Shown one piece after another: positions 24,473-33,443 of a stretch of DNA of 64,000 bases (its first letter is position 1; each line of letters begins with the position of its first letter). The notes beneath the pieces are model-generated. The model worked only from the letters and a program-made list of their open reading frames with translations, was not told the DNA's origin and did not search any database. Made by a program: the position numbers and the translations under genes. The DNA lies in the NCBI GenBank assembly GCA_018817795.1, contig JAHITJ010000117.1:47501-111500 (forward strand), written 5' to 3'. The stretch comes from Myxococcota bacterium. Lineage in GTDB: Bacteria > Myxococcota_A > Polyangia > HGW-17.

Positions 24473-25063
24473 TCAGTTGTGGGCGGCGGCGCGGCGCCCC
24501 TCCACCTTGCGGGCGGAGGCAGCTTCGGCACGGCGGGGCTTGCCGTAGGAGCCGGTGACCTGACGACCCTGGGACGGCGCGGCCGAGGCGTTCTTGCCCG
24601 CGTTCGCCTTCACGACTGGGGCCTTGGTCATCGGGGCTCTGGCCATGGGGGCCATCGCACGTCCCCTGGACAGGGCGATGGTGCCCTGGGCCTTGGGGCG
24701 GGCCGACGAAGTGCGGGATTCGGTCACCGGGGCACCGGCGGGGGACTCCACGCCCTGCTTGTCGGCGTTTCCGCCGGCCGGCAGTTCCTCGATGGGGATC
24801 TCACGCTTGCGGATCTGGGTCAGGGCCTTCTTGGCCACGAATTCCTTGCTCTCCTTCTCCATCTCGTCGAGGCGGGTCAGCAGATCGGCGGCCGCCTGCG
24901 GGGTCCCGAGCACCACCTTGCGGCGCTCCGAGCGCTTGCCCATCGAGAACCCCACGACGAACATCACCAGCGCGACGCCGACGAGCATCACGGCCAGCAC
25001 GAAGATCTGGCGGGAGGTCAGTACGATTTCCATGCGTTCTTCCATCTGTTCAAAGCGTTGCAT
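24473..25063 (-). CDS. Single-TM protein with low-complexity Ala/Lys/Arg-rich tail, unknown function
   Basis: MEIVLTSRQIFVLAVMLVGVALVMFVVGFSMGKR TM segment; abuts argS. Confidence 0.55.
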   Translation of the reverse strand: MQRFEQMEERMEIVLTSRQIFVLAVMLVGVALVMFVVGFSMGKRSERRKVVLGTPQAAADLLTRLDEMEKESKEFVAKKALTQIRKREIPIEELPAGGNADKQGVESPAGAPVTESRTSSARPKAQGTIALSRGRAMAPMARAPMTKAPVVKANAGKNASAAPSQGRQVTGSYGKPRRAEAASARKVEGRRAAAHN

Positions 25064-25065
25064 GA

Positions 25066-26805
25066 TTATTCCTCCTCCGGAGCGGTCATCGCTTCCGGTG
25101 CGGTGATTCCCAGCAGGCTCAGGCAGGAGCGCAGCACCGTGCGGTACGCTTCCACCAGGCCCAGACGGTCGATCGTCTTGGCGCGGTCCGCGATCTCCTG
25201 ACCCGAGCGGGGCAGGATCGGATCGTCCTTGAACCGCGTGTAGTAACTGTGGAACGCGCGGCACAGGTCCAGGGCATAAGAGGCCACGCGGTGCGGCAGG
25301 AAGTTCGCTGCGGCGTCGGCGACCAGCTCGGGATACGACAGCAGCATGCGGGCGATGGCCTGCTCCTCGGTGGCCGCCAGGCGGGTGAAGTCGGCAGCCG
25401 ACAGGTCGGCCACGGTCAGGTTCCACATCGCGGCCCGGCGCCAGATCGCGCAGGCACGGGCGTGTCCGTACTGGACATAGCGGGCCTGGTTCTCGCGGGG
25501 ATCCGCGCTCGTGGCGACCTCCAGATCGAAGTCCACGGCCACGTCATGGGTCTTGGCCAGGAAGAACCAGCGGGTCACGTCGCAGGAGACCGTGTCGATG
25601 AGATCCTGCAGGGTCACGAAGTTGCCCGAGCGCTTGCCCATGGCCAGCTTCTCGCCCTGGTTGACCAGCGAGACGAACTGGACCAGCAGCACGGCGAGCT
25701 GGTCCTGGCGGTACCCGAAGGCCTCCAGCGCGCACTTCACACGGGAGATGTAGCCGTGGTGATCGGCGCCCCAGATGTCCATGAGTTGGTCGAACCCGCG
25801 GTTGAACTTGTGGAGGTGATACGCGATATCGGCGGCGAAATAGGTCGGCTCGCCGTTGGCGCGGATCATGACGCGGTCCTTCTCGTCGCCGAAACGCGTG
25901 GCCGCAAAGAACAGGGCGCCCTCCTGCTCATAGGTCAGTCCCTTTTCGCCGAGCAGGTCCATCGCGCGGGTCACGGCGCCGTCGTCGTGCAGGGTCGCCT
26001 CGGAGGTGAACACGTCGAAGTGGACGTTGAACTGATCGAGGGTGGTGCGGATCTCGGCCAGCGCCAGCTCCACGCCGAAGGCCTTCATCGCGGCAGCGTC
26101 GTAGCCGGCCAGTGCGGGGGCCAGGCCGAAACGATCCAGGTAGCTCCGGGCGAAATCAACGACGTAGCCGCCGTGATAACCGTCCTCCGGGAACGGGACG
26201 GCTTCGATGGTCGCGTCCTGCTCGCGGCAAAGGTCGATGTACCGGCTCCAGATCGAGGCGGCCAGGTGGCTGACCTGCCGACCGGCGTCGTTGACGTAGT
26301 ACTCGGTGAAGACCTCGCGGCCGGCAAAGCGCAGGATCCGCGCCAGGGAATCGCCGACGGCGGCGCCGCGGCCATGACCGACATGCATCGGACCGGTCGG
26401 ATTAGCCGAGACGAATTCCAGGTTGATACGTCCGGAGACCGGCGCGCCCCGACCCCAGTCGTCGCCGGCGTCGAGCACGCGGCGCAGACCTCGGGCCAGG
26501 CTGGCGTCGGCGATGCGCAGGTTGATGAAGCCAGGACCGGCCAGCTCGGCGGACTTGAGCGGCTCCTGCCCGATCGGCAACCGGTCGAGGATTTTCTGGG
26601 CCAGCTCGCGGGGATTGATGCGGGCCTGCTTGGCCGCGGCCAGCGCGAAGGTCGTGGCGAAGTCGCCGTGTTCAGGCATCTTCGGCACTTCCAGCGTGAT
26701 GGGCCGGTCAAGGATTTCCGCCGGGAGGTTGTTCTCACGGACGACCTGTTCCACGGCGTTTTTCAGAAGTTCAAGGAGTTCGGATTTGATCAGAAGCATG
26801 GCCAC
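25066..26805 (-). CDS. argS: Arginyl-tRNA synthetase
   Basis: FVSANPTGPMHVGHGRGAAVGDSLARIL, MGKRSGNFVTLQDLID, C-terminal DALR domain. Confidence 0.97.
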   Translation of the reverse strand: MAMLLIKSELLELLKNAVEQVVRENNLPAEILDRPITLEVPKMPEHGDFATTFALAAAKQARINPRELAQKILDRLPIGQEPLKSAELAGPGFINLRIADASLARGLRRVLDAGDDWGRGAPVSGRINLEFVSANPTGPMHVGHGRGAAVGDSLARILRFAGREVFTEYYVNDAGRQVSHLAASIWSRYIDLCREQDATIEAVPFPEDGYHGGYVVDFARSYLDRFGLAPALAGYDAAAMKAFGVELALAEIRTTLDQFNVHFDVFTSEATLHDDGAVTRAMDLLGEKGLTYEQEGALFFAATRFGDEKDRVMIRANGEPTYFAADIAYHLHKFNRGFDQLMDIWGADHHGYISRVKCALEAFGYRQDQLAVLLVQFVSLVNQGEKLAMGKRSGNFVTLQDLIDTVSCDVTRWFFLAKTHDVAVDFDLEVATSADPRENQARYVQYGHARACAIWRRAAMWNLTVADLSAADFTRLAATEEQAIARMLLSYPELVADAAANFLPHRVASYALDLCRAFHSYYTRFKDDPILPRSGQEIADRAKTIDRLGLVEAYRTVLRSCLSLLGITAPEAMTAPEEE

Positions 26806-26931
26806 GTCACCTACTTATGCCATAAAAACACACACCATCCTAAGTGTCAACATTTTACCTACATCAGGTTACCAAGTAACCAAAGAGTCGCCTGTGTCGG
26901 TCGTTTTGTCGTGTTTGTAAACGGAGGGAAA

Positions 26932-29523
26932 ATGCACTATCTTCGCGCCATGCGATGGAACACCCGAAACCACCGGATCGCCACAGGCTGCGTGGGAGCG
27001 GTGTTTTTGATCGCGGGCTTCGTCGGAGGCTTCCTCGAATGGTACCGTTTTGACTTGACATGGACCCGGTTTTCCCCTGTGCCCGACCGGCTCACCCATG
27101 CCGGTGCCGCCGGGATCCCGGGGAGGCCCGGCACCGGCCCCGCCGTCCCCGGCAGCGCCCGCGCCAAGGCCGGTCTGGCCGTGGATCAGGACGGACGCCC
27201 CCTGGCCGGCGTGAAGATGCGCTTCATCAAGCCCGGCGAGGACCTGCCCCGCGAGGTCTTCACGTCCGACGCCGACGGCCGCTTCGAGCTGCCCTCCGAG
27301 ACCGACACGATCTTCCGCGTGATGGCCGAGAAGGCCGGCTACCACTCCGACGGCGAGCACTGGACCTCCCCGGGAGAGTCCGCGATGATCGTCCGGCTGG
27401 AGGCCGCCGCCGGCCTGCGGATCGAGGCCGTCCTGCAGAACGGGAAGCCCGCCCCCGGTGCGACGTTGCGCGTGATGGGCTCGTCCGTGTACCCGCCCTA
27501 CGAGCTCACCGCCGACCTGGAGGGCCGCGCGTTTCTGCCGGATCTCGCGCCGGGAATCCTCGCCATCGAGGCCGTCTTCGAGGATCAGGTGGCCGAACTG
27601 GTGGGCGTGGAGTTGACCGCAGGAGCGGTCGTGCACGCGCATTTATACATGGATGAAGGAATTGTACTGCTCGGCCTGGTGCGTGACGAGAAGGACGACC
27701 ATCCCCTGCCCGGCGCGCTGTTCACGCTCGGCCGCGAGGAGCCATCGCTGCTGACCCGGGCCGTGGAGACGGCCGAGGACGGCCGCTTCCGGATTGGTCC
27801 GCTTCCTGAAGGTTCCTATCGTTTCTCGTTGTCGTCGGAAGGCTATGTGTCTCTGACGGGTCGGCGTTTCTGGGTGGGAGCGACCTCCGGGCTGGCCTTG
27901 TTCGAGCTCTCGCGCGGGGTGACGATCTCCGGACGTGTCCTCGACACCGCAGGACAGCCAGTGGAGCACGCCGCCGTCGAGTGCTGGGGCGTGGATGCCA
28001 CCGGTACGCTCATCGCGCCGCTGGCGCTGGACGCGCCGGGCCTGATTCCGGTGGGCCAGCTCGGCGTGACCGACAAGAAGATCGAGATCGGCCAGACCGC
28101 CTCGGGCGCGGTGATGACCGACGACAAGGGGTTGTTCACGCTCACCGGCATCCCTGCTGGCCACCTCCTGCTGCACGTCTCCCACGACAACTTCCTGGCC
28201 ACCAGCGTGGTGATCGGTGAGATCACCCAGAACACGGACGTGCCGGACATCCGCCTGACGCCTGGCGCGGAGATGACGCTGGTGGTGGTCGACGAGCGGC
28301 AGTTCCCTGTCGTGGGCGCCCAGTTGCGCGTCGAAAGCGCCCGATCCCCCGGAACGGGTTTCACCGCCTTCACCGACGACTCCGGCGAGGTGCTCCTGCC
28401 GGCCGTCGACGAGGAGTTCACGGCCACGTTCTTCCATCCGGAGTTCCCTGTTCACGTGGAGCACCTCAAGGCCGTGCGGCAGCAGAAGGTCCAGCTCAGG
28501 CGCGGCACCGGGACGCTGCGCCTGCGCCTGAGGGACGCGGCCAGGATCCCGGTCGTGCGGGCCCAGGTGGAGCTGCTCGCCCAGGACCGGCCCGAGCGTC
28601 GCCAGCGCGTCACCGACGACACGGGCACGGTCACGTTCGAGCGCCTCGGTCCGGGACCGTACCTGATCGTGGTGACCCACCCGGACTACACGTCGCTGGA
28701 GAAGTCCGGCCTGGAGCCGGGCGACTACGACTGGACCCTGCCCTACGGGGGCGGATTCCAAGGCTTCGTGCGGGATCGGCAGACCCTGGAGGGGCTGGCC
28801 GGCACCGTGCGGCTGTCCCATCCCGACGGCGCTCAGGAGGTGCAGGAGACGCGCAAGGGTGAGGTGGAGTTCCGCGCCCTGGCCGAGGGGACCTGGCAGG
28901 TCCACGTGTCCGCACCGGGGTACGCGCCGCTGACGGGAGAGCTGGTGGTGAAGGCCGGAACCGCCCTTCAGGAGCTCAACCTGACGCCGCAGTTGTGGGA
29001 ACTGGAGCGCGCGGGAGCCGCCACGGGCACCGTGCGCGACGATCGCGGGTTTGCGGTGCGCGGAGCCTGGGTCAGCGCCGGAACCCTCATGGAGCAGACC
29101 GATCGCAACGGCAGCTTCACCTTCAAATCGCTGCCCGCCGGAGAGGTCACCTTCATGGCCTGGCATCCCCTCTCCGGTCTCGGGTCGGAGACCATCCATG
29201 TCATCGCGGATCTGCAGGCTCCCGACGTGATCATCGATCTCGTCCCAGTCCGCACCTCGGCCGCCGCCGGTGAGAGCGGGCTGACGCTGGCGCGCGACGG
29301 GCTGCGCTCCCGTCTGGTCGTGGCCACCGTCGCCGCCGGCACCCCCGCCTCCCGCGCAGGGCTGTCTGCCGGTGAGACGGTCTGGCGCATCGGTGGACTC
29401 CCCTCCCACCTGCCCTTGTTCATGCTGCGATCCCAGTTGATGGGTCCGGCAGGCACCGTGGTCTTCCTCGAGGTGGGCCTCACCGAGTGGCTCACCCGGC
29501 CTGTGTTCCTGCGCCTGGAGTGA
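26932..29523 (+). CDS. Membrane-anchored protein with multiple carboxypeptidase-regulatory-like (Ig-like) repeats and C-terminal PDZ-like domain
   Basis: N-terminal TM; repeated G.V.D..G.P...A.V......T..DG.F......G pattern; C-term LVVATVAAGTPASRAGLSAGETVWRIGG PDZ-like. Confidence 0.7.
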   Translation: MHYLRAMRWNTRNHRIATGCVGAVFLIAGFVGGFLEWYRFDLTWTRFSPVPDRLTHAGAAGIPGRPGTGPAVPGSARAKAGLAVDQDGRPLAGVKMRFIKPGEDLPREVFTSDADGRFELPSETDTIFRVMAEKAGYHSDGEHWTSPGESAMIVRLEAAAGLRIEAVLQNGKPAPGATLRVMGSSVYPPYELTADLEGRAFLPDLAPGILAIEAVFEDQVAELVGVELTAGAVVHAHLYMDEGIVLLGLVRDEKDDHPLPGALFTLGREEPSLLTRAVETAEDGRFRIGPLPEGSYRFSLSSEGYVSLTGRRFWVGATSGLALFELSRGVTISGRVLDTAGQPVEHAAVECWGVDATGTLIAPLALDAPGLIPVGQLGVTDKKIEIGQTASGAVMTDDKGLFTLTGIPAGHLLLHVSHDNFLATSVVIGEITQNTDVPDIRLTPGAEMTLVVVDERQFPVVGAQLRVESARSPGTGFTAFTDDSGEVLLPAVDEEFTATFFHPEFPVHVEHLKAVRQQKVQLRRGTGTLRLRLRDAARIPVVRAQVELLAQDRPERRQRVTDDTGTVTFERLGPGPYLIVVTHPDYTSLEKSGLEPGDYDWTLPYGGGFQGFVRDRQTLEGLAGTVRLSHPDGAQEVQETRKGEVEFRALAEGTWQVHVSAPGYAPLTGELVVKAGTALQELNLTPQLWELERAGAATGTVRDDRGFAVRGAWVSAGTLMEQTDRNGSFTFKSLPAGEVTFMAWHPLSGLGSETIHVIADLQAPDVIIDLVPVRTSAAAGESGLTLARDGLRSRLVVATVAAGTPASRAGLSAGETVWRIGGLPSHLPLFMLRSQLMGPAGTVVFLEVGLTEWLTRPVFLRLE

Positions 29524-29652
29524 AGGAATCACCGAGGCCACGACGTGACCGGAAAACCTGTACGTCGGCCGGCCACCAAAGACGGTCGCACGGGGCCGCT
29601 CCTTCTTCGGTGCGTCGAGCAGCACTTCCTCTTTTTCTGTCCTGGGGTCTTC

Positions 29653-30324
29653 TTACGGGAGGGGGCCGGCGGCCTGCTTCTTGAGGTGATCCATCAGGCC
29701 GGAGAAGCCCTTGGACTTGATCAGGTCGGCGAAGGTGGAACGGTAATTGCGGATCAGGCTGACCTCGTCGGTGAGGACGTCGTAGATACGCCAGCCCTGC
29801 TTGGTCTTCTGCATGCGATAGGTCACGTCCACCGACGTGGATCCCTTGGCGGACTTGACCAGGCGTGTGGCGACCTGGGCCTTGTCCTCCTTGAGCTTCT
29901 CACCGGTGATCGATGCCAGGTATTCCGCGTGGGAATACAACTTCCTGAGGTAGTTGCGCTGCAGCATCGCGGTGAACGCCAGGCTGAACTGCGCGCGCTG
30001 CTCGATGGTGAGCTTCTCCCACTCGCCGAACAGGGCCGCCTCGGCCATGGTCGAGAAATCGAAGTAATCGTGCATCCTGTTCAGGAACGCCTGCTTCTGC
30101 GCATCGGTGAGCCCCTTGCGGATGTCCGACTTCACCTGCGCCTGGAAGCTCGTGATCTTCTGGCTGGGTGTGATGGTGGCGGCATCGCCGGCGGCGATCC
30201 TGCACTTCTCGGGCGCGGCGCCCTTCTCCGGCGGCGCGCCCATCTCCGGCACACAGGGAGTCTGGGCCTGCGCGGGCAGGCTCAGTGCGAGTGAAATGAG
30301 GAATAACGGGATAAAGCGTTTCAT
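29653..30324 (-). CDS. MlaC/Ttg2D-family phospholipid-binding (toluene tolerance) protein
   Basis: Signal peptide; FDFSTMAEAALFGEWEKLTIEQRAQFSLAFTAMLQRNYL..YRMQKTKQGWRIYDVLTDEVSLIRNYRSTFADLI. Confidence 0.85.
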   Translation of the reverse strand: MKRFIPLFLISLALSLPAQAQTPCVPEMGAPPEKGAAPEKCRIAAGDAATITPSQKITSFQAQVKSDIRKGLTDAQKQAFLNRMHDYFDFSTMAEAALFGEWEKLTIEQRAQFSLAFTAMLQRNYLRKLYSHAEYLASITGEKLKEDKAQVATRLVKSAKGSTSVDVTYRMQKTKQGWRIYDVLTDEVSLIRNYRSTFADLIKSKGFSGLMDHLKKQAAGPLP

Positions 30325-30381
30325 GCGGTCCTCCAGCATCCGGCGGAACCGACGACGCAGACGCCGGAAGATTCAATCAGG

Positions 30382-31095
30382 CTATGAGGGCACGACGCGG
30401 GAGCCGACAGCCCCGCCCGTGAGTGCGGCGAGCATGGCGCCGGGAGTGCGCAGCGCGACGACCTGCACCGGCAGCCGGTTCTCGCGGGCGATGGCCACCG
30501 CAGAGGCGTCCATGATGCGCAGGTTGAGGCGCAGCATCTCGTCGTAGGTGATCTGCGGCAGGAATTCAGCGGCCGGGTTCTTCTTGGGGTCGTCGGAGTA
30601 GATGCCGTCGACCTGGGTGGCCTTGACCAGAAAGTCCGCGCTGATCTCGAGGGCCCGCAGCACGGCCGCCGTGTCCGTCGTGAAATATGGATTGGATGTG
30701 CCTCCGCCGAAGACCGTCACCTTCCCCTGGGAGAGGGCGGCGCGGGCCGCGTCCACAGAGAACGGTTCGAGCAGGTTGCCGACGGGAAAGGCCGAGAAGG
30801 CCTTCGACGGCAATCCGTGCGCATTGAAGTAGCCGGCCAGGGCCGTGGCGTTCATCAGCGTGGCAAACATGCCCAGGCTGTCACCCACGTGCCGGGGGAG
30901 CCCTGCGGCCGAGGACGAGATTCCACGGAACAGGTTGCCTCCGCCGACCACGATGGCGGTCTCGATGCCCGCGTCCACGACCTTCTTCACTTCGGAGCGG
31001 ACGTAGTCGAGCATCTGCGGGTCCAGACCGTGGGTCTGACCCCCCATGAGCGCTTCACCGGAGATTTTCAGCAGGATTCGGGTAATGGCGGGCAT
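30382..31095 (-). CDS. pyrH: UMP kinase
   Basis: RILLKISGEALMGG, AIVVGGGNLFRG, tsf/rpsB synteny. Confidence 0.96.
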   Translation of the reverse strand: MPAITRILLKISGEALMGGQTHGLDPQMLDYVRSEVKKVVDAGIETAIVVGGGNLFRGISSSAAGLPRHVGDSLGMFATLMNATALAGYFNAHGLPSKAFSAFPVGNLLEPFSVDAARAALSQGKVTVFGGGTSNPYFTTDTAAVLRALEISADFLVKATQVDGIYSDDPKKNPAAEFLPQITYDEMLRLNLRIMDASAVAIARENRLPVQVVALRTPGAMLAALTGGAVGSRVVPS

Positions 31096-31117
31096 CGCGG
31101 CGACTGGGACCTTGCGG

Positions 31118-31774
31118 CTATTTGGGGCCCATCTCGGCGGCGACTTCCTTGGCCAGGTCGTAGACGCGCTTCTCGAGGCCTTCGCCCAGCTCCCAGCGCA
31201 CGAACCGGCGCACGGAGATCTTCTCGCCGATCTTCGCCGTCACGTTGTTCACCATGTCGGTGATCGTGATCTTGTTCTCGAAGGCGTACGGCTGATCCAT
31301 CAGGCAGTTCTCGCTGAAGAACTTCTTGACTTTGCCTTCCATGATCTTTTCCCACGCCTTCTCGGGCTTGCCCTCGAGGCGCAGCTGCTCGGCGTAGATT
31401 TCCTTCTCACGCTCGATCACCTGGGGGGGGATCTCATCACGGGTCACGTACTGGGGCGAGGACGCACAGATGTGCAGGGCGATCTCGTGAACGAGTTCCT
31501 TGAAGTCCTCGGTGCGGGCGGCGAAGTCGGTCTCGATGTTCACTTCGAGCAGCACGCCGACGCGGCCGCCGCCATGAATATACGCATGAACCTGACCTTC
31601 GGCGGCGATGCGACCGGACTTCTTCGAGGCCGTGGCGAGTCCCTTCTTGCGCAGAAGATCCTTCGCCTTTTCCATGTCGCCTTCACACTCGGTGAGGGCC
31701 TTCTTGCACTCGACCATGCCGGCGCCGGTGATCTGTCTCAGTTCCTGAACCTGGGCAGCAGTGATAGTGGCCAT
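31118..31774 (-). CDS. tsf: Elongation factor Ts
   Basis: LRQITGAGMVECKKALTECEGDMEKAKDLLRKKG; VNIETDFAARTEDF. Confidence 0.97.
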   Translation of the reverse strand: MATITAAQVQELRQITGAGMVECKKALTECEGDMEKAKDLLRKKGLATASKKSGRIAAEGQVHAYIHGGGRVGVLLEVNIETDFAARTEDFKELVHEIALHICASSPQYVTRDEIPPQVIEREKEIYAEQLRLEGKPEKAWEKIMEGKVKKFFSENCLMDQPYAFENKITITDMVNNVTAKIGEKISVRRFVRWELGEGLEKRVYDLAKEVAAEMGPK

Positions 31775-31806
31775 TTGATATTTCCTTTCCTGGAGAAGTT
31801 GGGGGG

Positions 31807-32676
31807 TTAGCGACCTTCGGGGCGACCGGTGCCGTCGGGCTTCAGATTCACGGCCTTGCCGGAAGTGAACACGACGTCGAGGTCTGCCTGGCTCTCATCG
31901 GTGGCGGCGGGGACGTCCACGGGAGCGACGGCCGGGCGGGTCTCCATGACGGGATTCTCGCGGCGGTCCTTGGACTGGGACGTTCCGGCGATGACCGCGT
32001 CGGCGATGCGGCCGGCGAACAGGCGGATCGCGCGGATGGCGTCATCGTTGCCCGGGATGATGTAGTCGATGGGATCGGGATCGCAGTTGGTGTCGGCCAC
32101 GGCGACGATGGGGATGCCCAGTCCGCGGGCTTCGGCCACCGCGATGCGCTCCTTGGTCGGGTCGATCAGGAAGATCGCCGCCGGAAGGTTGCGCATCTCC
32201 TTGATGCCGCCGAGGTTCTTCTCGAGTTTCTTGCACTCGCGATCGATCTGGAGGCGCTCTTTCTTCGTGAGCTTCTCCATGGTGCCGTCACGGCCCATCT
32301 CCTCGAACCGCTTCAACTTCTCGATGGAGGCCTTCACCGTGGCGAAGTTCGTCAGCGTGCCGCCGAGCCAGCGGTTGACCACGCAGAACTGACCGGCGCG
32401 GGCTGCTTCTTCGATGATCACGTCCTGGGCCTGCTTCTTGGTGCCCACGAACAGGATGGTGCCGCCCTGGGAGGCGAGCCGCTCGACGAAATCGTAGGCC
32501 TTCTGGAACAGGGGCAGCGTGGCCTCGAGGTTGATGATGTGAACGCCGTTGCGCACGCCGAAGATGTACTGACGCATCTTGGGGTTCCAGCGACGGGTCT
32601 GGTGGCCGAAGTGTACGCCGGCTTCCAGCAGTTCACGCAGGGTGATGGCTTCTTGTTGGGTCTTGTTCTCGGTCAT
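31807..32676 (-). CDS. rpsB: 30S ribosomal protein S2
   Basis: [38 protein letters not shown]; start at MTENKTQQ. Confidence 0.97.
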   Translation of the reverse strand: MTENKTQQEAITLRELLEAGVHFGHQTRRWNPKMRQYIFGVRNGVHIINLEATLPLFQKAYDFVERLASQGGTILFVGTKKQAQDVIIEEAARAGQFCVVNRWLGGTLTNFATVKASIEKLKRFEEMGRDGTMEKLTKKERLQIDRECKKLEKNLGGIKEMRNLPAAIFLIDPTKERIAVAEARGLGIPIVAVADTNCDPDPIDYIIPGNDDAIRAIRLFAGRIADAVIAGTSQSKDRRENPVMETRPAVAPVDVPAATDESQADLDVVFTSGKAVNLKPDGTGRPEGR

Positions 32677-32843
32677 GACATCTCCTTCTGGCGTTGATCC
32701 TCCGCATGGCTTTTCACACCCCGAAACCTTCATTGGCACGCCAAGGGGTTACCATGCGTGGGTGATGAGTAAACAAATCAGCCACTAGGGCGACTTGCAT
32801 TACCACTGATCAAACAGGAATGCAAGGGTAAAAGGGAAGCTAT

Positions 32844-33443
32844 TCATTGAATTGGAGACTGGGGATCCCAGGCGGTCGCGGCTGGCAGCCCCGGCAGGCG
32901 AAGGAACGAAAGCGCACGCAGCACGAGCGGCTCAATCAGTTCGTCGATGCTGCCGGGCTTCAGATAAAATCCCGGCGCGGCGGGCATGATCGTGGCTCCG
33001 GCCTCGGCCAGGGTCGCGAGATGCCGCAGGTGGTGCGACGCCAGGGGTGTCTCGCGCAGCAGCAGCACCAGCGGACGACGCTCCTTGAGGCAGACCTGCC
33101 CTGCCCGCAGCAGAAGATCGTCGGCCAGTCCCGCCGCAAGGGCCATGGCGGTGTGCAGCGAGCACGGGGCGATGACCATGCCCGCGAGCGGGAAGGATCC
33201 CGAGGCCACGCAGGCGCCTAGTTGGTCGTTCCCGTGGTGGAAGTGCGCCATGGACAGCATCGCCTCGTATTCGCCGGGAGCGCACTCCGTGGCGGCGACC
33301 TCGGCGGCCGCGGAGGAGGCCACGACATGCGTCTGTACTCCAGGCACGGCCGACAGGCACGCCAGCATGTGGCGGGCGTAGATCAGGCCGGACGCACCGC
33401 AGATGCCCACCAGGACCTGGTGATCACTTCTTTTTGGTTGCAT
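32844..33443 (-). CDS. ubiX: UbiX-type flavin prenyltransferase
   Basis: VGICGASGLIYARHMLACL; APCSLHTAMALAAGLADDLLLRAGQVCLKERRPLVLLLRETPLASHHLRHL. Confidence 0.9.
   Translation of the reverse strand: MQPKRSDHQVLVGICGASGLIYARHMLACLSAVPGVQTHVVASSAAAEVAATECAPGEYEAMLSMAHFHHGNDQLGACVASGSFPLAGMVIAPCSLHTAMALAAGLADDLLLRAGQVCLKERRPLVLLLRETPLASHHLRHLATLAEAGATIMPAAPGFYLKPGSIDELIEPLVLRALSFLRLPGLPAATAWDPQSPIQ

Noticed and set aside
25249-26931. 561-codon + strand open extension upstream of the 26932 gene, antisense to argS
   Set aside because: Low-complexity Gly/Val/Arg/His translation typical of high-GC antisense frames; argS on the other strand is unambiguous
27643-29625. 660-aa minus ORF opposite the carboxypeptidase-like-repeat gene
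   Set aside because: Antisense shadow of a repeat protein
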